Positions 14,401 through 29,100 of a stretch of DNA of 64,000 nucleotides are shown here, piece by piece. This stretch comes from Dermacentor variabilis. Lineage: Eukaryota > Arthropoda > Arachnida > Ixodida > Ixodidae. The stretch spans positions 117,007,709 to 117,071,708 of the forward strand of contig NC_134572.1 of assembly GCF_050947875.1 (NCBI RefSeq), given 5' to 3'. The stretch's first letter is position 1. The number at the start of each line of letters is the position of its first letter. The translations under genes and the position numbers were made by a program. The notes under the pieces were generated by a model. The model saw only the letters and a list, made by a program, of their open reading frames with translations. It made no database searches and was not told the origin of the DNA.

Positions 14401-17031
14401 CTCGATTCATGGAAAACCTTTCACCTAAAACATTTTTTGTGGGGAACAGTTCTGCGACCGTTGCCTACAAGAAAATCGTAAGTCCGTACATGTGCATATT
14501 AATTTCATGGACTGATTTTGATTTTGAGAAGCTAAGAATCAAATAAATAAGCGACTTACGGCTACGGCACTAAGGGTAATTTCGCGCCATGAAAGCCACC
14601 ATAACTATATGCTAAAAAACTTAGGGTTGAAGAGATCCTCTTTGAAGAGATCAACCCTAAAAATTTTAGGGTTGAAGAGATCCTCTTTTTTTTTATTGCC
14701 TGTGATAGCCATGTTCCACATCTTTAGGTAGATTTCTGCTATCAGTCGGTATGTGCAGCTGGCCAATATAAAATATTTATTGAAGCAAACTTTGACCAGC
14801 GCATAGAAACGAAACGAAAGACGAGGAACGCGATGGACGCAGACGAGCCTAGACGTGTTCCTCGTCTTTCGTATTGTTTCCTAGACGCTGGTCAAAGCTT
14901 GCTTCAATATCGCGAACCAACTAATTCGCACCAGGGCCCAGCTAAGATATTTCTTTAATACCGTTTCAATTATTCGCTGTAGGCCACATGTTGAAATTGC
15001 AAATTTGTGATCGAACATTATAAAGGTCATCTCTGTATAGGAAAACTTCTAAATTAAGCACCACTTTCTAGACATACTTGCCCAAGATCTGCTAACGGTG
15101 CTATGGCGTTCCAGTTACGACCCTCTAAACTACTGGACTATTGGCTTTAGGAACCTGACTGAAACTACAGTTCATGTCGTAGCATATTAAGGTGGATATC
15201 TCGTCGCTGGTGCCAGTCCTTCTGCTGAGCAGATATGAGCGTTTCTCTGCACGCCCTAAATTTAGCAATTGCAACGCGTGTCCTGAAGTAAACAATAAAG
15301 AAAGGCAACTAGTGAATTTCTTTGCATAGCTACCTGGACCTTGCGTTTTCATCGAGAAAATAATGGTAGCCTCTTCAGGTAGTCCACCTAAAGATGCCGA
15401 ACTACACTGTGTGTTCCACGCTATTCAAAAATATCTTTAAATAAAATCTTCCAGCCTCATTGTCGAAACAAATCACAATCATCGTCAGCCTATTTTATGT
15501 CCACTGTAGGACGAAGGCCTCTCGCTGCGATCTCCAATTACCCCTGCCCTGCGCCAAGTGATTCCATCCTGCGCATATCCTTATTTCATCACGCCTCCCA
15601 GTTTTCTGCCGTCCTCGACTGCCTCGACCTGCCTGTAGTTGCAACTTCCTTTGCAGGCTGTCAAAGGTGGGATTCCGTGTCACGTCTGGGATATCGTCCG
15701 TGTTGACTGGCCTTCGAACGGTGCGAAGACGCTGTGGGAGTGGTGCTTCGTAGACAAGGTGAAAACTCTTTCCCACTTCCTCTTTCCCCAGTGAGGAGTA
15801 GCAGGCTAGAGACACGCTCTCCAGGTCGACCTCTCCTCCTTTCTCTCCATTAAAATCTACTCTCTACGATGGAAGTGCGCCGAGCTGCTTTGACTCTTCA
15901 ATTTCCTTCTCTTCTTTTTTTGACAAAATTGCTTGCCTTGATCGAAGTCACATTTCAAGCCGCCTCTTGTCGCCTCGGCGAAAACAATAATGTCCCATTT
16001 TTTTAGATAGTCTATAATAGCGAACACAAACCATGTGCGCGGTAACGCTTCTAAAATCTGTAATAATTACTTGAATTGTTGTTTCGTCTTGCTGCCTTAG
16101 ACCTGCCTATGTTATTTTTCTTTTCTACTTTCATTTCAGTCTTACTTTTCACCGTCTTCTGAAGCTACTTCGTCCCATATTGTAAGCTTGGATGTACACG
16201 TATTGGAGGTAGGTCCTGCCTTGTAGTGGGGCGCGTTAATAATTGCGGTGTAACGTTTTGCACTGCATTCTACGAGTGTTTCCATTTTATGCGCTAGTGC
16301 ACTCGAAGCCTTAAATATTATAGGCAACACACTTGTTTCTTCTTGCAAGATTGTCTTGTGGACTACTTAAAGTTCAACGAAAAATTGACATACAGAATAA
16401 TTAAAGGACAACCGCTCTGTCCTGCAGTTCCTCTGTCTTTCATGTTTTCGTTGTGTTTTAAAAAGTTCTGAAGATTGATGTCATCTAACGAGCCCATTTG
16501 TCCATCTTGCTGCAAGGTTTTCTTAACTGTTCTGAGCCTTACTGCATGGTATCTACTAACAGAACGCTCCTAGGGCAGCAGCTTTGCAATTATGAGACGA
16601 ATTTACATTGGCAATTATAAAAAAAAAAGAGAGCAATAGCCAAAATTAAAAATGTAAGCATCACATAAATTTCCTGGTTATTTCTACTGGTGATTAGATA
16701 ACATGAATTACGGCAAATTAAGAGAATGCATTTCTTTACCTTAATAAACGAAAAAAGTTAGAAAATCAGATATGAGATCAATGGATCATGTTTAGAAATC
16801 TGCTACTGCTGCATTTCGTTTCATTGTACGTAGGACCTGTTTCGCGGTCTATCTAGGTAACGGTCTATCTTCTAAACAACGGTAATTTTAACGTATTTTT
16901 CCTATGCGCATCTATTACGCAGTATATATTGACAACAGCCATGGAGACCAACTTCCTTCTCATGCTTCAAAAAAGAAAAATTAAGCAAGCAAGAAAGAAA
17001 GAAAGAAAGACAGACAGACAGAAAGAAAGAC

Positions 17032-17074
<43 letters not shown>

Positions 17075-20000
17075 AAAAAAGAAAGAAAGAAAGAAAGAAA
17101 GATAATAGATTAATGCGAGCTGGTAGACAATGACTGCAAGTCAAGTTTCGTTCTTTCGGCTTCGGATGAAAAGAAACGTGTTAGTAGGGCGTTCTCACCG
17201 GAACAAAATTACAATAACCGTCGAACCGTAACTTCGTTACTTCGAACCTTCTGCCCAGCGCCGAAAGAATTATCTTTTTACAGATGGTTCCTTCTGTCTC
17301 GCTTTATTGCGAGAAGTCTTGGGGTGTTTAAAGTGCGTCATAAACTTTATTTGTTTATTACAGCTGCCCCCGGCGCCATTATATGGCTTAGCACGAGGAG
17401 AAAAGCTCTCATTTCAATTCTTTGACATCAACAAGGAAGCTTCTGAGCTGGTCGAACTTCAGGGGTTTGACATTTCGCCCTGTTACCAAGAGAGCTCGTC
17501 TGTGAGAAAGTTGGTTCTTACGTTAGAAGGTACGTCGACATTGCCATCTTGAAGTTGTGACGTCGCACGGAGTCAGACTTTTCGCAACGCCACATTTTGC
17601 AGCTGCTGTAGGCTCACTCCCCTAGTTTCGAAGTCCACCGGTGTCCATCACTGGAATTCCACGGCGCTTTCCCAAAACTTTATAAAGAAACAAAATCGTG
17701 GTGACCTAGCTGCCAGCGCTCTAATACTTGAACCACAGATTGCGAATCGAAGATTCTACCTCTCATCCACTCGGCCGATGCTTCAGGCGGTTGGACAATT
17801 CTGTGCCTGGCCTCTGGAGCGCTCGCGCAAGTGCTTGTCTGACGCCACGCTTAACAGCTTATGCCTAAACCAGCACTGAGGTCAAAGAATATAAACAAAG
17901 TCGGTTGAAAGAAGCCAAACACAGGATAGGAAAGACGAGAAGGAAAGAGATCGAGTCTCCCCGCTTCTCCGTCACCGAGGAGCGCCACTACCACAAACGT
18001 AGATGACGCTCTTCTGTCCGTCTTTACTTCCCCTTTCCCTTCCCCTAGTGCAGGGTAGCAAACCGGAGGTTTTAAGTCTGGTTAACCTCCCTGCCTTTCT
18101 CTCATTTGCATCCCCCCGACTCGGTCTAGAAATATCGTCGATTAAACTTCAATTCTTCTTCTTCTAGAAAGAAGATTGCTCGCGCACACCTACAAATTAT
18201 TACTCCAACTCATAGAGTTGCATACAAAAATTATTGAAAGAGGAAAGCCTGGCGCCGCGACTGTTCAGCCACCCTGGGAATGATGGGAAGGGCATGGATT
18301 TGTCGGATTTTTGTGTTTGCGGTTTTAAACGTACATAGGCTTTGTTTTGTTTCGGATGCCGACATAATTGCCTAATAAACTCTATGCGAACAGGAAAAAA
18401 ATATACGAAATAAGTCACAAGCAACTTCTTTCACGACATTTAACTCTGAAAATTCTAGCATAGGAAACCGTAAGGTACACTGTGATGTTCAAGCCGTTGC
18501 AGAAGTTAGGACATGTGAACGCCAGCCGATGGTAATGCGTACATGGTTCAGATTCGCAGTCGATTCGCGGTATAGTCTACATCAGCTTTTCCAGGTAGAC
18601 GACGACGAAGTGTCTTCTTGGCAGAACACTTGTTTCTCTGCTCTGTAAATTTTTGTTAAAATCTTCGCCTTTCGAGGTGGCTCGCCTCCCCGTCTTGCGG
18701 CCATGGACGCGGAGAATGCCAGAGGCCCGCCTGGCCAGAAGTCATCACAGCCGTCAACCGCAAGGAAGCGAGTTGGCTCCCCCAGCGACACCGAGGACAC
18801 CGAGCTGCACTCTATGTTGGAAGACGACTCATCCGACGACGGCTTCATACCCGTCCGGAGTAAGAGGGCGAAGAGAAACATAGCCAACACAGCGCCGTCA
18901 ACTCCTGCGAGTACTACGACTATGAAGTCAAGGCCTGCTCGCTAGCCACACGTCATCATCTTTACGCCGGAAGAACCGTCAAGCAACCTACGGTTGCTGA
19001 ACAGGCAAGCCCTATTCATTTTTCTGGAACGTGCGGTGCCTGATCAAATTAAAGACACAAGAATAAATCCACGCAAAAATATACTCGCCATAGACGTGTA
19101 CAACGCGAGTGCGCTTGGAAAATTTCAAATAATCATGGAGCTAGGCGGTATCAAAATGCGCCCCTTTATCCCGATCGACGACACAGCCATAGCCGGTGTG
19201 ATTTACGACATTGACATTGCCATTCCGAATGATGACTTACCTAGCTTCATCAAACCGACATACGAGGGCACGATCATTACGCAAGTGCGCCGCCTTGGGA
19301 ATACGCGCTGCGTAAAAGTAATATTCAAGGGGGATTGTATCCCATCCCACGTTAAAGTCCGACATTTTCGACATCCGGTTCGACCATTCATCCAGAAGCC
19401 GCTTCAATGCCATCAGTGTTTCAGGCTAGGACACGTCAAGGGCGTGTGTCCCAAGTCGCTACTGTGTGCCCGTTGCGCTGAACCTCATGCAGAACAGACC
19501 TGTGGTGCCACAGTTCTGAAGTGCGCCAACTGTAGCGGCCCTCATGCAGCCTCGTCGAAAGACTGTCCCCGAATCAAGAGGGAGCGCGCGGTTCTGAAGC
19601 AAATGGCCAGAGACAATTCGGCCCACAGGGAGGCAGCCGAAGTAGTCCGGCGTCGGCGTCGACGTCGGCACCATCGTGCGTCTACAAAGAAGGCGCATGC
19701 GCCTTCTTTGTAGTCATCAAGTCATCTTTGTAGATCAAGTCATCTCGGTGCTATGTTCGCTCATGGAGGCCATCCGAACGATTTTGGTGGACATGGGGAC
19801 ACCGTCTTCTAGAGGCGCACTTAAAGTGCTGGACGCCTTAAGCCCAGTGCTTGAATCCCTCAACTAGAAAGATGGCTACCCATACCCCATCCTTCCGAAA
19901 CGAAGTCAAGGCAGCGTCCGTCATCCAGTGGAACGCCAGAGGGCTAAAATCACGAATTTCAGATTTCCGTCAGTATGTGTACACCAATATGTTTCCACTC

Positions 20001-23000
20001 ATCGTCATTTGTGAGCCCAATTTGTCGAAACCAATCAGACTGTCAGGGTACGAATGTATCATGTCATCAGCAAATGGTGCATGCAGTAAAATCATCGTTT
20101 TTGTTCGTCCTGAACTCACCTATGTTTTGCAACCAATTGCGCCCCACGATAACAATCAATATATATGCATCACAGTTAAAAAGAACAAACTCTTGTTCAC
20201 TCTCATAGGCGTGTATATATCGCCTTCCAGCAATTTCGATCCTAAAAGATTAGTCGATATCTTGAGTGTTTGTCCCGCCCCATGGGTCATCATAGGAGAT
20301 TTCAATGCACACCATCCAGCATGGGAAAGTACACACACAAATCAAGCATCGCCTACAACTATGGTCTTACTCTCTTGAACGATGGTAGCCCCACCTTTCT
20401 TCGAGGCGTGACATACGGCAGCTGCCTCGGCCTTGTTTTTCGTCTCCAACTCTCTCGCCAGATGTGTGAAATGGTTTCCAGATATTGAGACGCATGGGAG
20501 TGATCACAATCCCACCTATCTGAACATCAAATGCTTGTCGTCTAGATCTGGCCCACGGAATACCATTCGGACGATTCAATGGGCCAACTTCAAATCTGAG
20601 ATGGAAGATGTCTGCAGCGAGGGCCTACCCTCTGGGTTAGAGCAAACAACTATATATACGATGCAAAACGCCACTCGCATGCTGACGATCACTTACACGC
20701 GAAACGAATTCGACATAGAATTAGAGTGACTTCGAGCACTTCGTCGCCGAGCGGAAAGTCGATATCGGCGTACAAAATCAATCCATGACCTTAGGGCAGC
20801 CAGGAGCATGCAAAAGAAGATTCAGCGTCGAATGGATAGATTAGCGTCGGAACATTGGGCAACATTTTGCCACACATTCGACCCCCGCAAGCCACTGTCT
20901 CACATTTGGAAAACGGTGCAAGGTCTGCGTTGCCTTCCGGAACAACGTTTTCCATTCAAGGCACTCGCGCTTTTCCAAGGGCGGCAAGACATCGATGTCG
21001 CAGAAGACTTTTGTGCGCGAATGGCAGACCAAGCGACACGTCCAGATCCTCCAGCCCGAGATGATGTCCCCCATTCCCGAGATTGCCGCATGGACCTTCC
21101 TTTTACAATGGAGGAGCTCGAGGCGGCACTAGCTCTCTGCAGGCGCTCATCATCTCCGGGTCCAGATGGTATATCATACCGAGCCTTGTGCTATCTCGGA
21201 GAATCCGCACGGATAGCACTATTGAGTCTCTACAACACCTCATGGCAGGAGGGAAATGTTCCTGACGAATGGAAAGTGAGCCGCCTGGTGCCAATCTTGA
21301 AGCAGGGCAAATCCCCGCTAGAGCTTACCTCTTACCGCCCGATAGCGTTGGCCAGCTGTGTAGGAAAGATTATGGAACGGATGATCCTTGGCCGCCTGGA
21401 ATGGTACCTTGAACACTACAAGATTTATCCGAGTTCCATGGCTGGCTTCCGACGTGACCGCTCTTCCATCGACAATGTAGTTGATCTCGTTTCATATGTC
21501 CAGCACGAAAGGTCTCGTAAACGTTTATCTGCAGCTTTATTCCTAGATGTGAAAGGGGCATACGATAACGTATTACATGAGGCTATTCTCGACGCTCTTG
21601 TGACGGTTGGCTTAGGTGGTCGAGTATTTTTATGGATTGCAAGTTACCTATCTGCAAGATCATTCTATGTATTAACTGACGATGGGCCAACTACGCGACG
21701 CTATACCAGCAAGGGCGTTCCTCAAGGCGGTGCTCTCAGCCCGACGCTATTCAACCTCGCTCTTATTGGGCTTGCTGAACACTTGCCAACTACCACCAAA
21801 ATTTCAGTATACGCAGACGACATCTGTCTCTGGACTTCGGCAGTCACACGTCCTCAGATACGTGCACGGCTTCAGAGAGCGGCTACTTTGACAGCGAGCT
21901 ACTTGTGTGAACAAGGTCTCAGCATATCGCCAGAAAAATGCGCCCTAGTGGCGTTTACTCGCAAACCAATGACGCCTTATGTCATCTCAATCAATGGGCG
22001 GACCATTTCCTATGTCAGAACCTACAGATTTCTTGGCGTAATTATCGACCGAGACCTCTGTTGGAGCCCGCACGTAGCTTACATGAAACGGCGCCTAACA
22101 GCAACCTCCCAGTTGTTTATATACTTGACAGGAAAGACGTGGGGGATGTCAGTAGACGCAATGCTGAGACTCTACAGAGCTCTCTTTCTCGATTTTTTAA
22201 GATATAGTCTACCTCTACTGAACAACACCTGCAAGACAAATATTGGTGTTCTGCAGGCAGCACAGGCTCAAGCACTCAGGGTTTGCCTTGGTTTGCCCAG
22301 ATGCACGTCAAGAGAGGCAACTGTTGCGATTGCTCGGGACCATCCAATGCAGACTCACATCACGGTGGAAGCCCTGGGAACGCACATCAGAGATTTTGCA
22401 CGTGCCCCCCATCACCACCTTGCAACACTGCCTTCAGACAGGCACCAAGCATCATTCTCTAAAACTATCGTCAAGTACAACGACAAACTTCCCTCGGGCT
22501 TCACCGCTGCATCTAAACGATCGATACCCCCTTGGTGTCTTGTCAGCCCCACAGTCCATCTCACCGTACCAGGAATCGGGAAAAAGTGAGCTGTCGCCGC
22601 CTGTGCTGAAACAACTGTCTCTGCTTCTTGTGCACGAGAGGTACGCGGACAGTGCACATATTTATACTGATGGTTCCACAAACATCCAGTGTTCGTCCGG
22701 TGCTGTGGTCGTCCCAACAAGAGGTATTACCATCAGCTTTAGGACAGACCACCCAACGACATCTGCGGAACTAGCTGCTCTTCGCGCTGCACTTTGTTTC
22801 GTCAATCGGGAACCACCTCGACAATGGTCAATTTTCAGTGACTCAAAGGCAGCCCCACAATCTGTGCTATAAGCTCGGCGTCGCAGGCCATTCGAACAGC
22901 TCGTGCTCGATATTAGATGCCTACTCCATACATCCCATAAGAAAGGACATCAGGTGACGTTTCAGTGGCCGCCAAGTCACTGCGGCGTCATAGGAAATGA

Positions 23001-26000
23001 AGACGCCTATAAAGCCGCTCGGACAGCTCTTGAAGACACACAGGAAGAGGCCATACCACTTTCACGGTCCGACGCAGCCGGCAGACTTCGAGTGCTTGCA
23101 CAGGAGATCACGTTCTCTCTATGGTGCACACCAAGCCGTCAGACCAACCGGAGCAATCGTCAACACGACCTGCCCTCTTTGATGCATCTCTGTATGCCAA
23201 CTGGACTCCGCCGAAGTGAGGCCACCCTGCTTTATTGCTTATGGCTAGGGGTGACCTTCACGAAATCTTACTCGTTTCGCATTGGAATGGCCGACAACGC
23301 TCTCTGCAATGCTTGTCTTTGCGAGGAGACGCTGGAACACATTCTGTGCGACTTTCCTGAATATAATGTTCAGCGACAGTCCCTGGCCTCCGTTCTAGCG
23401 CACCTTGACACTAGACCATTGTCCCTCGACACGATTTTCCTATGCCACCGACAGAAGACATCGCAGGTGACGGCGACGAAGGGACTATTTCGGTTTTTGA
23501 AAGAAACGGGATTGGACAAGCGGCTGTGACAGTGATATCACGTACCATGCCAGATTGATGGACTCTAACGGACGATGTGTGTGTGCTGTGCTATGTGCTC
23601 TCTCTCTCTTCCCCTTCCCCATCTTTCATCGCCCCCATCCCTCTTCCATGTGTAGGGTAGCAAACCGGTTAAGCTAAACTGGTTAGCCTCCCTGCCTTTC
23701 CTTCTCCCATTTTTCCTTCCTCCCTTCCTTCTTTCCTTCCAGGTAGATTTTGAATGCGAAAGCCTTGAGTGGCTCATACCCCCGATGGTCTGAAAAACGG
23801 CGACATGTGCTACAAAAGGTCACATGAGCTCGCCTCGCGCAGACATGAGCTCGTGCCATTGCTCGCGTGTTCGTGGTCATCTTCCACAGCTAGCTCCGAT
23901 GCCACTCATCATGCAAAAAAAAACAAAGCAGAGTCAATTAAGATAGAGTTAATTCAGGCACTCGAACCCACGACCTTCGGCGGGTGTCGAATCCTTGAAA
24001 TTATGTGGAAGTCGAACTCACGACCTTTGGTGTTCAGATGAGGTTAATTAAGGCACAATTAATTAATATAGAGTTGACTAAGACACTCGAAACCACAACC
24101 TTTGGTGGAAGTCGAACCCACGACCTTTGATATTAATTATGGCGGAGTTAATTAAGGCGCAGGTAATTAAAGTAGCCTCCATTAAGGCACTCGAACACAC
24201 GACATTTGGTGGGAGAAAACAAGTAATAAAAAGTAACGTATTCGAATGAGAAGGTCAAGTAAGTTAATGAATGTCTCTTGAGCGCGCAGGCTTTCGCCTT
24301 CACCCTCATTTGCGTATGCTAATGTGACTGTCAATTTTTTATTCACTATTGAAGATCCGTCATGCTGTCATCCATCTATAAATAATTTGCGAAGATTAGG
24401 ATAAATATACCTGACTTTCGTTTTATTTTCAATATGCTTACCTTAATTATATAACAGGGAACACTGTCTTCGTCTTTTCCAGTTCATTGCTGAGAGTGAC
24501 AGACGTTAGTTTTATGGCGAAGTGCAACAGTTAGTGAGCTGGTTGTGAAACCTGCACTAATGAACTTATTAATCAATTACAATAGTGCATGACTTCCAAT
24601 GGCAGGTCATACGATATGTAAAATTCCATCGGCAGGCCTTCGCACGCATCTAATTTGTTCTAATCACAGTGGCTGGCCTCCTGCTAGTTGGACTGTTGAA
24701 TTGAGAAACTGCTTCCGGGAGCTCAGATGGAGAGAGGAACCTACGATGAGAGGAATTGTCTCACTAGATCTTGCAGTGGCGCCTTATTTATGATTCAAGT
24801 CCAAGGCACGTCACCTTGGTTCGATGAAGCGAGGTGTATTGACAACCGCACATGTGGAATTTCGCATGTCATCAGTTGAAGCAGCGTAATAATACAGTAT
24901 CTATTTAACAGAAGTACTCAGACTATGGCACCAGTTCGGAGACTGCCCTATTCAGTCCTCACGCTAGTGTTTCATAGTGTGCCAGTACTACTTTTCAAGT
25001 ACCGTAAATTGGAATGCCAACAATTTTTTTCACACTCCTGTCTATCCCTCCACGTTCTCTCCTGTCGGGATTAGCCATTTCCATGCCTTGCTTGGGCATG
25101 TTCTCACGGTAACGTAATCTGTTAAAAGGAAGTCTGTGCTTTACGTTGTGTGCTCCTATGCACATGCCAAAGCAGTGACATTGCTTTGGTTGGCATCCTC
25201 TGAACCAATTTTGTGAAGGGCGTGATATATAATGGGGCAAACTGGATATATCCACCAACTTATTGTCCAGAGAATTGTGATTTAGGGCATTTGGATATTT
25301 TTCTATTTCATAATACAGAGGAAAAAAAGAAAGTTAACAAGAACGTAACTCAGAAACTCAGAAACACGCAGTTTTAATTGAATTTATTCGGACAATATAA
25401 ATCAGACAGAACTATACAACATATTTGTCCGCTTTGCACGATTACCACAAATACAGTTTGCGGAATTTTAATGCGATGTGTTTCTTTTCATTTATTGTTA
25501 TTTATATCTTTAGAGGGGAGGGGGTACAGAACTTTATGCTTCAATTTTGAAGTTTATCAATTTCCGCTGATCTTCCTAAATACGTACCAGGCGATAAACT
25601 GAAGTTCTGCCTCAGCAGCCGCTAGAAGTTTGTTTCTTAAATACAACTAATGCTGTTCATATTGCTTCAGCTGTTGTCTAATGCGATAATTTCCGCATTT
25701 CATGCGTGTTTGAATATAAAAATAGGAATTGACCCGAGTTATATTTTCTTCTTAACACCTCATCAATGAAGGAGGAGCTCAGCACAGATTTTCAAGCAAT
25801 CGCCACCTGTGATGGAACAGTGTAAAAAAAAAACTGTGATGGAACAGTGTACACCTGGTTTACCAGCGATTGGATTTTTGAAGCGTGTAAATTCATTTCA
25901 AATAACTGCAATAAATCTTGGTCGAGCAGGAGGGCCCTACCTATCCGGTAGAGAAGCTTCTCAAACCACTACGCTTCAATTTAGTGAACATGCCTGCTGA

Positions 26001-26049
26001 CGTAACAGAAGCGGAAGCGGCTGTTATTGTTACGAAATCAATCAATCAG

Positions 26050-26108
<59 letters not shown>

Positions 26109-29100
26109 CGCAATCACGCAATCAATCAATAAGTCAAGTTATTTATTAATTAAATAATTAATTAAACTTTATTCATTCGATTAATCTTTTTTAAACATAA
26201 TTATTCAATGCATAGAGGAATTCGCAGAAACTGCGCACGGGTCAAGACATTGAGATAATCTGAGCGTTTCCAAGCACCGCCATAGCATCTTACAACTTTG
26301 GAACGATGCGCAGCTGTAACGCTACTTAGAAACACGCAACAAAATAAACACATAAAAGAGGCTATGTACGGCAGAAGTTAAAAAAGCACTTTCAACGTTA
26401 GATGGAAGAACCAGCTTCACACTCAGATTGACCTACTAGACATCTTTAGCCACAATGCGTCTACATGGGATGCGAAGTAGAAGACACACGCGTTTCTCTG
26501 GAACAAATAAAATGCTGTTCTAAACACTTCGAGGAAAGCTTCGTCCCCCACGTAGAAGATCCAAGGCGTGTTATTCACATATTCAGTGGGCGTTTTCGAG
26601 TCGCAGGAATGCCTTTAGAACAACTCGAGCCACTGCAATCCTGCCGTACCAATGAAACCATATTTCCCTATCTCGACGCTTACAAGCGCGCCCCATCCTC
26701 GCACTCGCACTTAAAGGAGTGAGGGAGTTTCTCTAGAAACACCCAATATAAACGCACCTTCGTAGGCCTCTGCAACACGATGATGCATTTCGCTTTTCTT
26801 CTTTCTTTCTTTCTTTCTTTTTCTTATGGGATGCCGTAAGCCTGTAAATCAAGCAGCGTGGCCTTGTCCCAATTTATCTTCTTGCAATTGTTTGTTCTTG
26901 TGCTTTCGCTGTCAATTCGAATGGAGTAACGTAAGCAGCCGGCAGCGTGCCATGAAGCTAAGTGTTCATTGAGACTCTTCGCAAACAGGTTTACGTGAAA
27001 CTTTGAGCGGTTTCAGCTAGTGTGCGTGTATACCTTGAAGCAAAACGTATGAGGCGGGCTGACGTCAAAGTCCTTATGCCTGGAATAGCGCGATACCGTG
27101 GGCTCTGTACGTAAACCACTGGGACGGCTACGCCATATTTCACTGCTGCTGTTACAGACGACGCCAATTCAGAGACAGCTCATTCCAACGGACCTTCGAT
27201 CGAACGCAGCACCATGATGTTTTTCTTATCTGTAGTAACTACTCTAATCTACGATGCCAAGAAATGCGTGTCATGACCAACGCGAAGTGTGAGGACATCG
27301 CAGCAAACAACTATCTGACTTGATATCATTTATTTTTTTGCGGGAGGGGGGGCGGGGTATCCACATTGACGACGTTGCCGTACTTATTCCCGCCGTATCT
27401 ATAGTATACGAAGCTACGGATCCACTCGTTTTTATTCGAAGCAAAGACACGTATGTAGCAGGATATCACTTCACAGAAATTATGTTCTTTTAGTTCGCAA
27501 AATGTCTTCAATAGGTGTAACCGCGGCTGTATCCCATGTGAAACAAACGAAGGGGCGACTGGTGGGTTGGCCATTAACTGCATTTGCCTTTACATTATTT
27601 ATCCTTGTGTCCCTGCAGCATTCGGCAACGTGCCACTAGGCGCTGGCATTATTTTCCTCAGACTTCTTGTTCCAATACGCCGTGCTTCCAAGTAAAATGA
27701 GGGTTTTCTCCTTCTGCCAAACTTAATTGAAGTTACTCCATTTCCGGTGGGGGTGGGGGGGCGAAAATTGGCAGTTTCGCCCGACGGGTAAAGACTTGAC
27801 AGCGATAGCGAGCGTGGCATTTGTGCTTCCTCGTACGGCCTTGAAGAACACTCGATGTCGACAAGTTGGCGCGAGCCAACACGAAACCCAACAACAGCGG
27901 TTGGGCAACAAGATAGCGCCCTGGCAGCTCATCACGCCGGTGCCTTGACGTGACGAGAATCGCAGGCAGTGGCGAACTCACCGCAATCTCCTTCTTTCCT
28001 TCCCTCCTCTCTCTCGCTGTGATCTCTGTTTTCCCCTTCCCCGGTGTAGGGTAGCCAACCGGACGTTATTCTGGTTAACCTCCCTGCCTTCTGCTTTTCT
28101 CTTTCCCCCCAGGCAGTGGCGCTGCTACACGTCCCACCCCGATGGCTCGCGATATGAGACACCGACAGAAAACTGTAGGCGTTTGTTAGTTTCCGTGGAA
28201 AGAATTTTAGATGGCTTTAAGCTTGAAGTCTCTTCCGTTCGGACCAGTGTGTGCACACAGCTGCGCAGCAGAAACGCTGAAGCGCGCATGCGCAAAACTG
28301 CCGTGCCAGTAGCGCAAAGCGGGACGCCTGTAATTTATCCGTATTATTTCTATCGCAATTAAAAACAGTGTGCTTATATACTTGTCAAGGCGGAGAAATT
28401 CGACTAGGCAGCGTTTATCTTGCGCTTGGTATGTCGCATCTACGTTTATCCGGTTGAGCAGTTTGCGCTTGCGAGAATAAGCAGCAGCGTTGCGAACGCT
28501 GCAACGCGTGCTTGCAACTCGGAGCACGAGTGTGAGCAGTCATCTGACAACCATGTATACAGGGTGCCCCAGCTAACTTCAGCCAGAATTTAAAAATATG
28601 CGAATGCCACTTAGCTGTACAGAATCAAGGTAATGTTGTTTGCCGTCGCTTGGAGATACTCATATTATTTATTGCATTCGGCCTATATAACTGCATAATT
28701 AGTCCTAATTAAAAAATCAGCTTCTCGAATATTATAGTTAGATGAAAAGTGCCAATGAGAATATTGAGAAAAGAAGAGAACAGAGTAAAGAAGCCCGAAA
28801 TGCACGCAAAATTGGCGCGCGACTGCCCGCTCGAGGCACTTTGCGTGTATTCGCGGGCTTCTTTCACGCTCGGAAAAACACTTTTACGTAGCACCTCTTG
28901 AGCAACAGAAAGCTGTGTCGGGAGTTTTTCATGTCGCTCTACAATTTTCTCATAGGCATTTTCATGTAATTATAATATTTGAGAAGTTGAGTGAATAATT
29001 AAGACTAGTTATCTAATTAGGCTAAATGAAAAACATAATTTGAGTATCTCCAGACGACGCCAAACAACATTACCTTGGCTCTGTCCAACTACGTGGCATT

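Larger units (their letters stand above)
18590..23745 (+). mobile_element. I-like LINE, near full length, inactivated
   Basis: The order is ORF1 with three CCHC zinc knuckles, then ORF2 with AP endonuclease, reverse transcriptase, RNase H and a terminal zinc-binding segment, then a pyrimidine-rich 3'UTR and CTTCC-rich tail. A Gag-like ORF1 plus RNase H after RT fits the I superfamily of non-LTR retrotransposons. It sits sense-oriented in the large intron of gene A. The 5' end is uncertain by about 100 bases. Both ORFs carry in-frame stops and ORF2 also carries frameshifts, so it is dead as drawn. Confidence 0.8.
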
